Below are positions 16,465 through 26,113 of a stretch of 64,000 nt of DNA, in pieces (position 1 is the first letter of the stretch; each line of letters opens with the position of its first letter). The notes beneath the pieces were generated by a model. The model saw only the letters and a program-made list of their open reading frames with translations. It was not told the origin of the DNA and ran no database searches. Source of the DNA: Lepidurus packardi (taxonomy: Eukaryota; Arthropoda; Branchiopoda; Notostraca; Triopsidae); contig JAKZAN010000054.1 of NCBI GenBank assembly GCA_023053545.1, positions 124,001 to 188,000 on the forward strand, in the 5' to 3' direction. The position numbers and the translations under genes are program-made.

Positions 16465-19400
16465 TCATTTTCGCGTGCCTTCATTTCTTTTTTCTTCTTG
16501 AGTTCTGTGAAAAAGCTCGCGGAATTTATTATAGTCCATTGTCAAAACAAACGCAACGCCGGTTTCAACAACTTGTCCTTGAAGCGCCATTTGGTATTCG
16601 TTTTTTCTATAAGCCCGAATCAGGTATCTGCCGTCTTTTGTGAGTTGATAATCGGCTGATACGTTTCCGGCAATATTGTTTGCTGTTTCATTTTTCTGCT
16701 GCTGTCCTTCTAATCCGAAATTGCTGCCAACTGAAACTTTCAATCGATCGTTTAAGAGCCTTTTCGAAACGCCAACTGTTAGGTCTGTTCGGTTTTGTTT
16801 AGCACCTGACGTATAATCTTCTGTCGATTCGAGATCGAAGTTCAGTTCGACACCTTTAATTAAGTCTCCAGCAAAGGCATTGAGTTGCTGAGAGAGTATT
16901 TTGCTTACGCTTTGCCGTGCTAGTCCTTCCGCGCCATTTGCGCCAGCTTCTGTTGCAAAAGGATTTTCGCCCACAAATCGATTCAGCAATAAAAGAGCGA
17001 ATACTTGCTTGTTCATTTCTGCTGGATCTCGCCGGAGTTGTTCCAATTTTGTTCTTGAAGTGGAAATAATATCTGATGCAACATTATAATTGCCTTCTGG
17101 CAAAACGATATCAAAGCCGATTTCGGGACGCAACAACTCGCCATTCATTTTTAGCAATGTTTGAAAAGGAATTTTTTGTTTATACGTATTGCGAATGGAT
17201 CCAGAAACGCCTCCTAACTGATTGTCTAACAAGTCAATTGGGGCTGCGTTAACTTTATAGATGGCTGTGATATTAATATTGGCAGCAGTTGGCTCGCCAG
17301 TCCAAACGATGGAACTTCCAGGCTTAATTTCGAAGCGTCGTTTGAGCATATTAAAGGTCATTTCATATGAACCTTCAGTAAATTCATATTTACCTGTTAA
17401 GGTTGTTTTCCCGCTTGCATCAATGCCGCCTGTTAAATCGGCTTCGCCTTTAAGATTGAGATAGTCGCCGTTTCCTTTGTCGATGACCAATGAAAGTAGC
17501 GCTTCTTTTACGATTTGAATGCGGACTGAAACATCCATGCCTTTCACTTCGGTTTGGTCCACCTCATTTTTCAAAATGATGGTTTCTTTCAGCATCACAT
17601 TGTCTTCATCTACAAACTCAACAATGCCTTCGCGATCTGCTATCGACGGGTCTGATTGAGGCAAAACCACAGAAAATTTTGTCTCATCATTCACTTTAAT
17701 GTTACCGCTCACAACCGGATTTTCTAACGTGCCTTTCACATTTAATTTGGTATCTAAAAACAAATCACCATAATATAAATCATTGTCTTTTGCCTGCGAA
17801 TTTACGGCTCGGAAGTTATCGGCATTCACAGCTAAATCAAATCGGTATGATCTATAGTCGGACGTTAGCACATTGCCATTAAGTACCAATGGGTTTCCTT
17901 TTTCATCTGAAATAGTGAAGCTATTAAACCTAAATCCTGCATTCGTTACTGCCACATTTTCATTAATATCCTTAAAGTAGGAATTTAAGGCTGTAACCCG
18001 TAATCCTACATTATTAAAACGCAAATCGCCATTTATGTTAGGATTATCTGCCGTGCCTGTAATTTTGAAACGCCCTGACAAAAAACCGCTGCCTTCGGCA
18101 ACCTGATCAAAAGTAAATCCTTGCAAACTATTGATTTCCAGATGGGGCATGTTTAAATTTAAATCGAAAGTTTTGGTACTTGCCCGATAGTTACCAGTCA
18201 AATCGAGGTTGTTGTTGTTTCCTGTTAAACTAACTTTTGCGCTATACGTATCTGCTGTTCGGTTATTGACATTAATAGCCAAGTCACCCACCAAGTCTTT
18301 TCGGAAGTGAAAGTCCTTGATCGTTAGATCGGATGTAAATTCCACCGAACCCATCAAGTTTTTAAGCTCGGCTTTGCCATTCATGAGCCCGCTTGCTATT
18401 GGCGCTTCTTTTTTAACCATATTAAGAAGCGTCTCCAAAGTGAAATTTTCTGCTTCAATGTTTAAAGGTGCATTGGGCTTGTTGGTTCTGGATTGCATCC
18501 GAAGTATCTGTCCTTCTCGACTCAGTTCGAAATTGTCGACATAAATACCGTTTTTGCCAAAACGAATCAGATTGTTTTCAGGAACTTGCCACGGGTTATA
18601 GTCGAGTATCAGACCTTTTGGATCCAGACGCATTTCGGTGTAACCACTTCTGGATTCGAACGTGCCCACCATGGCATATTGGTCTTTTTTCTTAGTGTCT
18701 TGAATCAATAAATTATAGACCAAGCCGCCGTTTTTAGCCTCGCCCTTTAGCACTGTTTTTGGGATTAAGAAGGCTTTATTTTCGATAGCATCAAAATTGA
18801 CATTATAGACCAGGCCATTTTCTTTTGTGTCAATTGCAAAGTCGGCACCAGAAATAATTGTTGTGCCATAATCAACTCTAGGCAAATTGCCTTTCAGGAC
18901 AATCGTATCGCCAACAGAATTATACCGGCCTTTAATTTCGATTGGTTCCAGACCCGTAATTTGTGGCATAAGCTTAAAGATAACGGGGTCATTATCGATC
19001 TTAAGTAAGAATGCAATTTTTTGTTCCTCCGGTTGCTTTTTGGTCGGTGCCGATGTTTTATAATATTTTCCTATACTGTGTTTTATTGCAGGAAGAAGTT
19101 GGTTTATTTTGTATTTGCCTTCGGCGTCTAACCGCACGATTTGCGATCTGATTTTGAAACTGCTTTTGGCCGCTGTAGACAAAGCAGTAATATTGATGGA
19201 GTCTAATAGTACGGGTTTGTCATCTGTGACAAATTGAATGTGATTGAAACTAATTGCACCGTTAAGATAGTCTGGATTGGAGTTGGAAATGTCGGCATCA
19301 ACATTTCCTCTAAGTTTTAAAGGCCCAGCATGTAAATTTAGTTTTTGCAAATCGGCAATGTCCACATTTAGTTTCAGTTTTATGGTCGGATATTTATTGC

Positions 19401-21459
19401 TAAATCCGCCATTTGCTGTTGCATCAAAAGTAAGATTGGGGTCATTCAAGTTTGCTTTAACGTTGTATTTTCCATTTTTAATGTTTCCATTTAAAGCCAA
19501 ATCGTTGTAAGTGTATTGATTGAAACTCAATTTCTGGATCTTTCCGCGCGCTGTTGCGGCAGCTGTTTTTGGATTGAGACCGACACCATCGATGTTGGCT
19601 TGCAAGCTGACGGTTGCAATCGAATCATTTTTTACTAATTTCCCCACATTGAAATTAACTAGGCTTAATGTCGCTTTGTATTGTTCTCGGTTTTTAACGC
19701 GCTGGTCAAACTGGGCTGCGATGGCCGCATTTCCATATGAAGTTGCCAGTTTTAAGTTGGTATTGAAGTTGTTCAGCGTGCCTGTAAATTTACCTTTTAA
19801 CCCCATATTTTTTGGGAAATCAATCTCTTTCGGAAGTATTTTTGAAGGTATAAACGTTTTTATGTCGCGGGCCGTGGTTTGCAGATTATTGATGTTGAGA
19901 TCAAAAAAGGCCTTGTTGACATCGGGGAGACCAATGATTGTTCCTGAAGCAGATAGCGAGGTTTTGCCGATTCCAGCAATTTCAAATTTTGGAAATCTAA
20001 TGTTGTTGAGCCGACCAGAAATATTGGTGTTTAAATACACCACGGCATTTTCATTTCCTTTGAAAGGCGATTGTTTAGCTAAATTTGGAACAAAGATTAA
20101 AATGTCGTTCAGCGCGATTTTGCTATTAACAATGTTAGCAGAAACAGCCATTTCGCCCGGTTTTTTTGCTAAAGATTCAACCGAGGCATACTTCAAGCTC
20201 AATTCATTTTGCAGTAAGGTTTTATCTGTCTTGAGGTATAGATTTTTAAAGAAAGTTTGTTTCGCGCCATAAAAAAATGTTGTCCGCAATGCTTTGAGGT
20301 CTAAGCCACTTTTTTCCTGAACAGCCATTGATTTTACGGTTCCTGAAATGGTGTCTTTTGAATAATTAAAATCTTTCGCTTTGAATTCAAATTGACTAAA
20401 GCGCAAGTGTTTGTAGTCTATGCCTTTTTTAATTGGCTGGTATTTGTTATTGTCGAAGCTAAAATTAACATCGCCAATGTCCATGTTCTTCAAACTTATC
20501 CGCCAATTGGGTTGGATGGCGGTACTGTCGATGTCTGGTATTTTCAATTTTTGATCGACGCTTCCTAGCGCCAAATTGCCTCTTATATTTTTCAGTTCGA
20601 AATCAGAAACGGCAACAGTTTGGCGGTTAACATCAATTTTACTAAAAACCACAATCAACTTGCCAAGTCTTAAGCCAGAATTTAAGTTTGTACCCGCATT
20701 ATCATAGCCCAAATCAAAATTATTAAATTCAATTTTACCTAAAACCAAATCGAAATCAGGCCGTTTTGAAACCGTGTCAGCAACTTTTACTGATGTTCTT
20801 GCAATTCCTTCCACCAAACCCTGATTTAATCGCGCTTTTAGGCCGTCGATTCGAACGTTTGGAATATTAAATTTCATTTTTTGCAAGTCGAAATTTTCGA
20901 ACTTAGTATCAAAATGCGATAAAGCGACGGCTAAATTGTTTTTGGAAACCACATCTTTATATCGAAACTTAACCAAATCCAAATCGATTTTATTGACCGA
21001 TATTTTCATGGGTTTGCTGTTAAGATCTTTCGAATCAGGCGATTCGAAAGCCTTAATGATGTAGTCAAAATTATAAACGGAATCCTTGTCGCGCGCGATA
21101 TTGACCGTTGAACCTTGCAAATTAAGAGAGTTGATCTCCAGTGTATTGTTCAGCAACTTAAACAGGCTAATGTCTACCGCTAATTTTTCGCCGGCCAGCA
21201 AAGTGTCGCTTTGCTGACCTTCGAAATAGAAATTTTTAAGAATAATTTTTTTTGGAAATCCGATTTCGAGTTCGCCTATAGACATGGGCGTCTTCATCTT
21301 TTCGAATAGGTAAGCCAATGCTTGTTCCTTAGCATAATTTTGAACAGCCGGAATCTGAATCACCAAAACCAAAAGCAGAAATATGCCGAGCAAAATGCTA
21401 ACGAGCCACAAAAACACCTTTGCTGTCTTCTGAAGGTATTTGTGAATTTTTTTTGCCAT
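16465..21459 (-). CDS. tamB: TamB: inner-membrane anchored translocation/assembly factor
   Basis: A 1664-residue AsmA-like protein. It has an N-terminal membrane anchor (about residues 14-34) and then a very long run of short beta-strands, which forms the hydrophobic groove spanning the periplasm in this family. The C-terminal DUF490/TamB domain is seen in the last 400 residues, with segments such as LTGKYEFTEGSYEMTFNMLKRRF and ITAIYKVNAAPIDLL. TamB works with the TamA-type protein encoded next to it. Gene order tamB-tamL with overlap indicates one operon. Confidence 0.92.
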   Translation of the reverse strand: MAKKIHKYLQKTAKVFLWLVSILLGIFLLLVLVIQIPAVQNYAKEQALAYLFEKMKTPMSIGELEIGFPKKIILKNFYFEGQQSDTLLAGEKLAVDISLFKLLNNTLEINSLNLQGSTVNIARDKDSVYNFDYIIKAFESPDSKDLNSKPMKISVNKIDLDLVKFRYKDVVSKNNLAVALSHFDTKFENFDLQKMKFNIPNVRIDGLKARLNQGLVEGIARTSVKVADTVSKRPDFDLVLGKIEFNNFDLGYDNAGTNLNSGLRLGKLIVVFSKIDVNRQTVAVSDFELKNIRGNLALGSVDQKLKIPDIDSTAIQPNWRISLKNMDIGDVNFSFDNNKYQPIKKGIDYKHLRFSQFEFKAKDFNYSKDTISGTVKSMAVQEKSGLDLKALRTTFFYGAKQTFFKNLYLKTDKTLLQNELSLKYASVESLAKKPGEMAVSANIVNSKIALNDILIFVPNLAKQSPFKGNENAVVYLNTNISGRLNNIRFPKFEIAGIGKTSLSASGTIIGLPDVNKAFFDLNINNLQTTARDIKTFIPSKILPKEIDFPKNMGLKGKFTGTLNNFNTNLKLATSYGNAAIAAQFDQRVKNREQYKATLSLVNFNVGKLVKNDSIATVSLQANIDGVGLNPKTAAATARGKIQKLSFNQYTYNDLALNGNIKNGKYNVKANLNDPNLTFDATANGGFSNKYPTIKLKLNVDIADLQKLNLHAGPLKLRGNVDADISNSNPDYLNGAISFNHIQFVTDDKPVLLDSINITALSTAAKSSFKIRSQIVRLDAEGKYKINQLLPAIKHSIGKYYKTSAPTKKQPEEQKIAFLLKIDNDPVIFKLMPQITGLEPIEIKGRYNSVGDTIVLKGNLPRVDYGTTIISGADFAIDTKENGLVYNVNFDAIENKAFLIPKTVLKGEAKNGGLVYNLLIQDTKKKDQYAMVGTFESRSGYTEMRLDPKGLILDYNPWQVPENNLIRFGKNGIYVDNFELSREGQILRMQSRTNKPNAPLNIEAENFTLETLLNMVKKEAPIASGLMNGKAELKNLMGSVEFTSDLTIKDFHFRKDLVGDLAINVNNRTADTYSAKVSLTGNNNNLDLTGNYRASTKTFDLNLNMPHLEINSLQGFTFDQVAEGSGFLSGRFKITGTADNPNINGDLRFNNVGLRVTALNSYFKDINENVAVTNAGFRFNSFTISDEKGNPLVLNGNVLTSDYRSYRFDLAVNADNFRAVNSQAKDNDLYYGDLFLDTKLNVKGTLENPVVSGNIKVNDETKFSVVLPQSDPSIADREGIVEFVDEDNVMLKETIILKNEVDQTEVKGMDVSVRIQIVKEALLSLVIDKGNGDYLNLKGEADLTGGIDASGKTTLTGKYEFTEGSYEMTFNMLKRRFEIKPGSSIVWTGEPTAANINITAIYKVNAAPIDLLDNQLGGVSGSIRNTYKQKIPFQTLLKMNGELLRPEIGFDIVLPEGNYNVASDIISTSRTKLEQLRRDPAEMNKQVFALLLLNRFVGENPFATEAGANGAEGLARQSVSKILSQQLNAFAGDLIKGVELNFDLESTEDYTSGAKQNRTDLTVGVSKRLLNDRLKVSVGSNFGLEGQQQKNETANNIAGNVSADYQLTKDGRYLIRAYRKNEYQMALQGQVVETGVAFVLTMDYNKFRELFHRTQEEKRNEGTRK

Positions 21460-21575
21460 TGGACACCACGTGGATTTGAGGGTTATGTTCGAATCTTAAC
21501 TATTCGGTTTAGCCTCAAAGGTGCAACAAAAAACTTCTTATATTCTTACATAATTAAGATGTATTTTTGTTCGAT

Positions 21576-21995
21576 TTATTGCTCTAATCGGTATCTGACT
21601 TTTGGCAAAATGGCCTGCGAAATCATTTGCTGAAGGTCTTGCATATTATTAGCTTTTAGTAAAACATCTTCCGCGCCATTTTGAATACCTTGGTTAATTA
21701 GCTCAGGATCAGCCCAAGTTGAATATAAATAAATTTGAGTATCCTTAACTTTAGATATTTTTTTCATTTCAATCAAGCATTCCATCCCGCTCATTTTCGG
21801 CATGTTGATGTCAATAAACATTAGAAACGGATTCAAATCTTCATCAGCTTTAATTTGCTCAATTGCTTTTATTCCGTCGTTTGCTGTTACAAATTCCACA
21901 TCTAATTGCAGCTGTTGTAATGCATCAGCAAAAAATTCCCTGTCTTCTATATCATCGTCAATCAACATGCAGGTTGTTTTTCTCTTTTTTGTCAT
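21576..21995 (-). CDS. Single-domain response regulator (CheY-like)
   Basis: A 139-residue receiver domain without output domain. It has the acidic pocket LIDDD near residue 12, the phospho-acceptor Asp in MFIDINMPKMSG near residue 65, the Ser/Thr in LYSTWA and the conserved Lys in DVLLKAN. It starts 6 bp after cinA, so the two may be co-transcribed. No kinase is adjacent, so its partner is unknown. Confidence 0.88.
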   Translation of the reverse strand: MTKKRKTTCMLIDDDIEDREFFADALQQLQLDVEFVTANDGIKAIEQIKADEDLNPFLMFIDINMPKMSGMECLIEMKKISKVKDTQIYLYSTWADPELINQGIQNGAEDVLLKANNMQDLQQMISQAILPKVRYRLEQ

Positions 21996-22001
21996 TCTGC
22001 T

Positions 22002-22505
22002 TTAATTTTTTGTACTTGCTAAATTATTTGTATTTAATTTTTGTAAAATCAAATCACAACCCCGATCAATTGTCTGCATTATGATTTCTTCAGGAGTACC
22101 TTCAAAAACTTCACGATGCGACAGATAGCCGTTTTTACAAAGAATGTGTATAAACATTGTGCCAACCGGCTTGTCTTCTTTTTCGCTGCCGCCAGGAGAG
22201 ACAAGGCCTGTAACCGCCACAATTACATCAGCCTTAAAATGAGTCCGCAAATTTTCTGCTAAAGCTTTTGTCACTTCCGCGGATTCTGGCGTGTATTTGT
22301 CGATGTAGATTTGTGGAATATCCATGAGATCGCTTTTCACGGATGGCGTATAGCAAACAATACCGCCCAATAGCACTTTTCCAGAATCTTTCACGAGTGC
22401 AATTTCCGAAGCAAATCTGCCTGCCGTTGCACTTTCTGCAAATGCGATTTTCAGTCTATTCTGGACAAGAAAGTCAACACAGCGTTCAATTGTTTGAGTT
22501 GGCAT
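22002..22505 (-). CDS. pncC: CinA C-terminal family protein (nicotinamide-nucleotide amidase type)
   Basis: A 167-residue protein matching the stand-alone CinA C-terminal domain. Typical features are AESATAGRFASEIA near residue 23, GGIVCYTPSVKSDLM near residue 47, ESAEVTKALAENLR, and VTGLVSPGGSEKEDKPVGTMF. This family deamidates nicotinamide mononucleotide (PncC). The ATG at 22505 is preferred over 22544 because homology begins there. It overlaps nothing and precedes the response regulator. Confidence 0.85.
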   Translation of the reverse strand: MPTQTIERCVDFLVQNRLKIAFAESATAGRFASEIALVKDSGKVLLGGIVCYTPSVKSDLMDIPQIYIDKYTPESAEVTKALAENLRTHFKADVIVAVTGLVSPGGSEKEDKPVGTMFIHILCKNGYLSHREVFEGTPEEIIMQTIDRGCDLILQKLNTNNLASTKN

Positions 22506-22592
22506 TTTCGATTTTGTTAGAATGCAAAATTGGCTAAACCGCAACGGAAACGTTTTACACGATTTTTTTTATTGTTTATAGATTGTTTACAT

Positions 22593-23327
22593 TTAGCTGG
22601 TTAATCCTATTAATCGCTTTGCATCATGGGGTGCGGCCGTACCAATGTCGTTGTCAAAATAAAAGAATACTTCTTTTTCAACTGCCCATTCTTTGCACAT
22701 AATTGCCCACTTTTCGAGCGCTTCATGCGTATAGCTTCCTGCATATCTTGCAGTTGGCCCGTGAAGACGCACGTATACAAAATCTGCTGTGGCCTCTAGA
22801 GGCGAGAGCTGCCCACCAAGATCATGAATGCAAAATCCACAGTTATAAGTTCTAAGAATATCATATACATCTGGATGATACCAATTGGTATTTCTAAATT
22901 CAAAAACGTAGCGAAAAGCATGCGGTAGATTTTCTATAAATGCTTCTAGCCGGGTCGTATTTTTGTTCCATCCCGGTGGTATTTGAAACAGAATGGGTCC
23001 CAATTTGTTTTTTAGTAGCGCTGCTCTTTCCAAAAACAGTTTTGTGCTTTGTAATGGATCTGTTAATTTTTTCATGTGCGTAATATACCTGCTTGCTTTA
23101 ATGCTATACAGGAAGTTGTTTTCCACTTCTTGTTCCCACTTGATAACCGTTTCAGCCGAAGGCATTCGGTAAAATGTGCTGTTGAGTTCGACTGTTTTGA
23201 AGTCAGATTGGTAATAATTGAAATATTTTTTAATAGGCAAGTCGACCGGATAGTATGATTGTTTCCAATGTTTATAGAGCCATCCTGAGGTTCCAATGTG
23301 AATATTATGTTTTTGTTTTTCAGTCAT
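22593..23327 (-). CDS. DUF72 domain protein (YecE-like)
   Basis: A 244-residue TIM-barrel protein of the DUF72/YecE family. Marks are IHIGTSGWLYKHWKQSYYP at the start, FKTVELNSTFYRMP near residue 45, YSIKASRYITHMKKL, PILFQIPPGW and VYVRLHGP. Function is not known. It is monocistronic by spacing; the upstream side faces the initiator tRNA gene. Confidence 0.85.
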   Translation of the reverse strand: MTEKQKHNIHIGTSGWLYKHWKQSYYPVDLPIKKYFNYYQSDFKTVELNSTFYRMPSAETVIKWEQEVENNFLYSIKASRYITHMKKLTDPLQSTKLFLERAALLKNKLGPILFQIPPGWNKNTTRLEAFIENLPHAFRYVFEFRNTNWYHPDVYDILRTYNCGFCIHDLGGQLSPLEATADFVYVRLHGPTARYAGSYTHEALEKWAIMCKEWAVEKEVFFYFDNDIGTAAPHDAKRLIGLTS

Positions 23328-23440
23328 GTAGGGTCGGGATTTGGGTCTTTTTTTTAAATTTAGGTCGATCTGCCTCGATTTAAAACGCTTTTAATAGAAC
23401 CTTATGAATTATTAAATTCGCAGTTTTTTTAAAAATTGTC

Positions 23441-23470
23441 TTGTGTTTGTCAATATTCGTTGTATATTTG
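23441..23470 (+). promoter_or_regulatory. Bacteroidota-type promoter for tRNA-fMet
   Basis: TTG at 23441-23443, a 19-bp spacer and TATATTTG at 23463-23470 give an exact -33/-7 match. Transcription would begin at about 23475, a few bases before the mature tRNA. Confidence 0.75.
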
Positions 23471-23478
23471 CACCACAG

Positions 23479-23551
23479 CGCGGGATAGAGCAGTAGGCAG
23501 CTCGTCGGGCTCATAACCCGAAGGTCACAGGTTCGAGTCCTGTTCCCGCTA
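23479..23551 (+). tRNA. Initiator tRNA-Met (CAT anticodon)
   Basis: A complete cloverleaf of 73 nt. The acceptor stem pairs CGCGGGA with TCCCGCT, leaving a C1-U72 mismatch. The anticodon loop CTCATAA holds CAT and its stem contains three consecutive G-C pairs (TCGGG/CCCGA). The T-arm is ACAGG-TTCGAGT-CCTGT. The 1-72 mismatch and the GGG/CCC stem are the two hallmarks of bacterial initiator tRNA, so I call this tRNA-fMet rather than elongator. The terminal CCA is not encoded (the next bases are CTA). Promoter and terminator are both visible. Confidence 0.93.
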
Positions 23552-23557
23552 CTAAGC

Positions 23558-23588
23558 AACCCTTTCAGAAATGAAAGGGTTTTTTTTT
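23558..23588 (+). terminator. Terminator of the tRNA gene
   Basis: Perfect 10-bp stem AACCCTTTCA / TGAAAGGGTT with loop GAAA, followed by a run of T. Confidence 0.9.
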
Positions 23589-23614
23589 AATCAAATTTTC
23601 CTGGAATCTTTTTT

Positions 23615-25192
23615 ATGAAAGCGATTTTAAATTTATTCGATTTGTCGAGTCCAATTAATTACAAAACTGAAATTTTATCAGGCATAACAGTAGCTTTGGC
23701 ATTGGTTCCAGAAGCAATCGCCTTTGCAATGATTGCTGGTTTTTCGCCACTTACTGGTTTGTATGCTGCTTTTGTAATGGGATTCGTTACGGCTATTTTG
23801 GGCGGAAGACCCGGCATGATTTCTGGCGCAACTGGTGCTGTTGCTGTTATTTTTGTGGGGCTAATTCTAGAGCTTAAGCATTTGCAGCCGGATATTTCGT
23901 CGGAATCGGTGCTTCAATATGTGTTTGCAACAGTTATCATTGCAGGCATACTTCAAATTTTAGCTGGCGTGTTGCGCTTGGGTAAATTTATAAGGTTAGT
24001 GCCTCACCCAGTAATGTTTGGCTTTGTGAATGGGCTTGCCATCATTATTTTCATGGCACAATTCCCGAACTTTTATCAAAAGGGTACCAATAATCTATTA
24101 GAAGGAACCACCATGCTCGTCATGGCTTGTCTTACCATACTTACCATGGCCATTATTTGGGGCTTACCAAAGCTTACCAAAGCAGTGCCATCCTCGCTGG
24201 TTGCCATTCTGGTCGTTTCAGTAATTGTGATAGGCTTTGGCATCGATACGATGACTGTGGCAGATACGCTTAATGCAGGTGAAACCATAAAAGGAGGATT
24301 CCCGCCATTGTCTATTCCAAATATTACGTTCAGTTTTGAAATGCTAAAGATTATTTTTCCTTACGGCTGCATCGTTGCTGGAGTTGGATTAATTGAAAGT
24401 TTATTGACGCTGAATCTGGTAGACGAAATTACGGAAAGCCGAGGCAACGGAAACAGAGAATGTATAGCGCAAGGAACTGCGAATATTGCATCTGGCTTAC
24501 TTTCCGGAATGGGCGGCTGCGCTATGATTGGCCAAAGTTTGATTAATACGTCAGCGGGCGCACGTGCAAGATTATCTGGTATTGTCGCTTCGGTTATGTT
24601 GCTTGTTTTTATTATGTTTGGTTCCAGTTTGATCGAAAAACTACCCATGGCGGCACTTGTTGGACTGATGTTCATGGTTGCTATTGGTACGTTTGAGTGG
24701 GCGAGTCTGAAGACCTTCAAGAAAATGCCAAATTCAGATGTGGTTGTGATGGTTTTGGTGACGCTCATCACGGCTATTACACACAATTTGGCTGTAGCAG
24801 TAATTATTGGTGTTGTTCTGTCGGCGCTTGGATACGCTTGGGAAAATGCGAAGCGCATTCGGGCTCGAAAATTTATTGACAACGCAGGTGTGAAGCATTA
24901 CGAAATTTTTGGACCGCTATTTTTTGGTTCAGTGGCAGGCTTCGCCGAAAAGTTTGATGTCGCAAACGACCCTTTAGAAGTTGTTATTGATTTTAAAGAA
25001 AGCCGTGTGGCAGATATGTCGGCGATTGAAGCCCTTAACGCGATCACGCACCGATATGAGAAATTGGGCAAGAAAGTGCACCTTAGACATTTGAGCAAAG
25101 ACTGCATTGCGTTGCTAAAAAATGCTGAGGCAATTATAGATGTGAACATCATGGAAGATCCAACTTATAAAGTGGCTATAGATGCCGTTTAA
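23615..25192 (+). CDS. SulP family anion transporter
   Basis: A 525-residue SulP (SLC26-type) transporter with about ten to twelve hydrophobic segments over residues 1-405 and a C-terminal STAS domain (about 415-520). The N-terminal motif VALALVPEAIAFAMIAGFSPLTGLY and the GGRPGMISGATGAV motif are diagnostic. In the STAS domain, DFKESRVADMSAIEAL aligns with the usual nucleotide-like loop. Members carry sulfate, bicarbonate or other anions; the substrate cannot be read from sequence. Confidence 0.9.
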   Translation: MKAILNLFDLSSPINYKTEILSGITVALALVPEAIAFAMIAGFSPLTGLYAAFVMGFVTAILGGRPGMISGATGAVAVIFVGLILELKHLQPDISSESVLQYVFATVIIAGILQILAGVLRLGKFIRLVPHPVMFGFVNGLAIIIFMAQFPNFYQKGTNNLLEGTTMLVMACLTILTMAIIWGLPKLTKAVPSSLVAILVVSVIVIGFGIDTMTVADTLNAGETIKGGFPPLSIPNITFSFEMLKIIFPYGCIVAGVGLIESLLTLNLVDEITESRGNGNRECIAQGTANIASGLLSGMGGCAMIGQSLINTSAGARARLSGIVASVMLLVFIMFGSSLIEKLPMAALVGLMFMVAIGTFEWASLKTFKKMPNSDVVVMVLVTLITAITHNLAVAVIIGVVLSALGYAWENAKRIRARKFIDNAGVKHYEIFGPLFFGSVAGFAEKFDVANDPLEVVIDFKESRVADMSAIEALNAITHRYEKLGKKVHLRHLSKDCIALLKNAEAIIDVNIMEDPTYKVAIDAV

Positions 25193-25345
25193 TAATGCTT
25201 ATGACCAGGGAGAAAAAGCAATAAAGAAGTTTGTTTAAGATTAGAGATTTTAGATGGCTACAAAAGAAACTTATCGAGGACTTGAAAGGGCGGTTAATAA
25301 TCTATGCGATTCAGCGGTGCTAAAGAACAAAAAGGATTTAATTAT

Positions 25346-26095
25346 TTATTTTGAATTTTGAGACTTATTTCTATAATTTTCGGGTGTTTGATTGTTATTC
25401 ATTTTTTTAAAAGCAATGCAAAAGTTACTGTAAGAATGAAAGCCGAGATCAAAGGCTATTTCATTAATAGGCTGATTGGTTTCTTTTAGCAATGCTTCTG
25501 CTTTTTCGATCTTTCTTTTTAAGATGTATTGATATGGCGTGTCACCAACATATTTAGTGAACATTCTAATGAAATGATGTGTTTTCCATGGTGTTATTGC
25601 AGTTAATTCCGAAATTTCTATTTTGTCATTTACATGATTATTAATATAGGTTATCGTTTCTTTTATTTTGAAGGGAACATAATTTGTCACTTCTTCCTCA
25701 TTTCTTTTTGGGTCAATTTTATTGTGTTTAAAGTTATTAAGCACAATAGAAATTGTTGTAATTAAATCAACTTCTTTAAAAGGCTTAACTATATAACCGT
25801 GCGGCCTAGTCGCTTTTACTTTATCAAGAGTTACTTTATCATGATTAGACGTTATATATATGTAAGGAATATTATCTTTAATTAGTAAATATTCTCCTAA
25901 TGCAACGCCGTCCTTATCTTGTTTTAAGTTAATGTCGATTAAAACTAGTATGGGGTTATTTTCTTCAATAATTTCTATTGCTTTTTCCACGCTAGTCACA
26001 TTTATTATTGCATTATAACCTTCATTCTCGATAATTTCTTTAATATCTAACGCAATTAATAATTCGTCCTCAACTACTATAATTGTTTGCTTCAT
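25346..26095 (-). CDS. Response regulator with AraC-type DNA-binding domain
   Basis: A 249-residue regulator. The N-terminal receiver domain (about 1-120) has VVEDE, phospho-acceptor Asp in LVLIDINLK near residue 55 and the Lys of GYIVKPF. The C-terminal AraC-type double helix-turn-helix (about 145-245) ends with INEIAFDLGFHSYSNFCIAFKK, the second HTH. It lies 18 bp downstream of the sensor kinase gene and is surely its partner. DNA composition is strikingly AT-rich compared with surrounding genes. Confidence 0.9.
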   Translation of the reverse strand: MKQTIIVVEDELLIALDIKEIIENEGYNAIINVTSVEKAIEIIEENNPILVLIDINLKQDKDGVALGEYLLIKDNIPYIYITSNHDKVTLDKVKATRPHGYIVKPFKEVDLITTISIVLNNFKHNKIDPKRNEEEVTNYVPFKIKETITYINNHVNDKIEISELTAITPWKTHHFIRMFTKYVGDTPYQYILKRKIEKAEALLKETNQPINEIAFDLGFHSYSNFCIAFKKMNNNQTPENYRNKSQNSK

Positions 26096-26113
26096 GATCT
26101 GTTTTTTTAATTA

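Noticed and set aside
23479..23551. Elongator tRNA-Met or tRNA-Ile with modified CAT anticodon
   Set aside because: The C1-U72 mismatch and three G-C pairs in the anticodon stem are initiator features.
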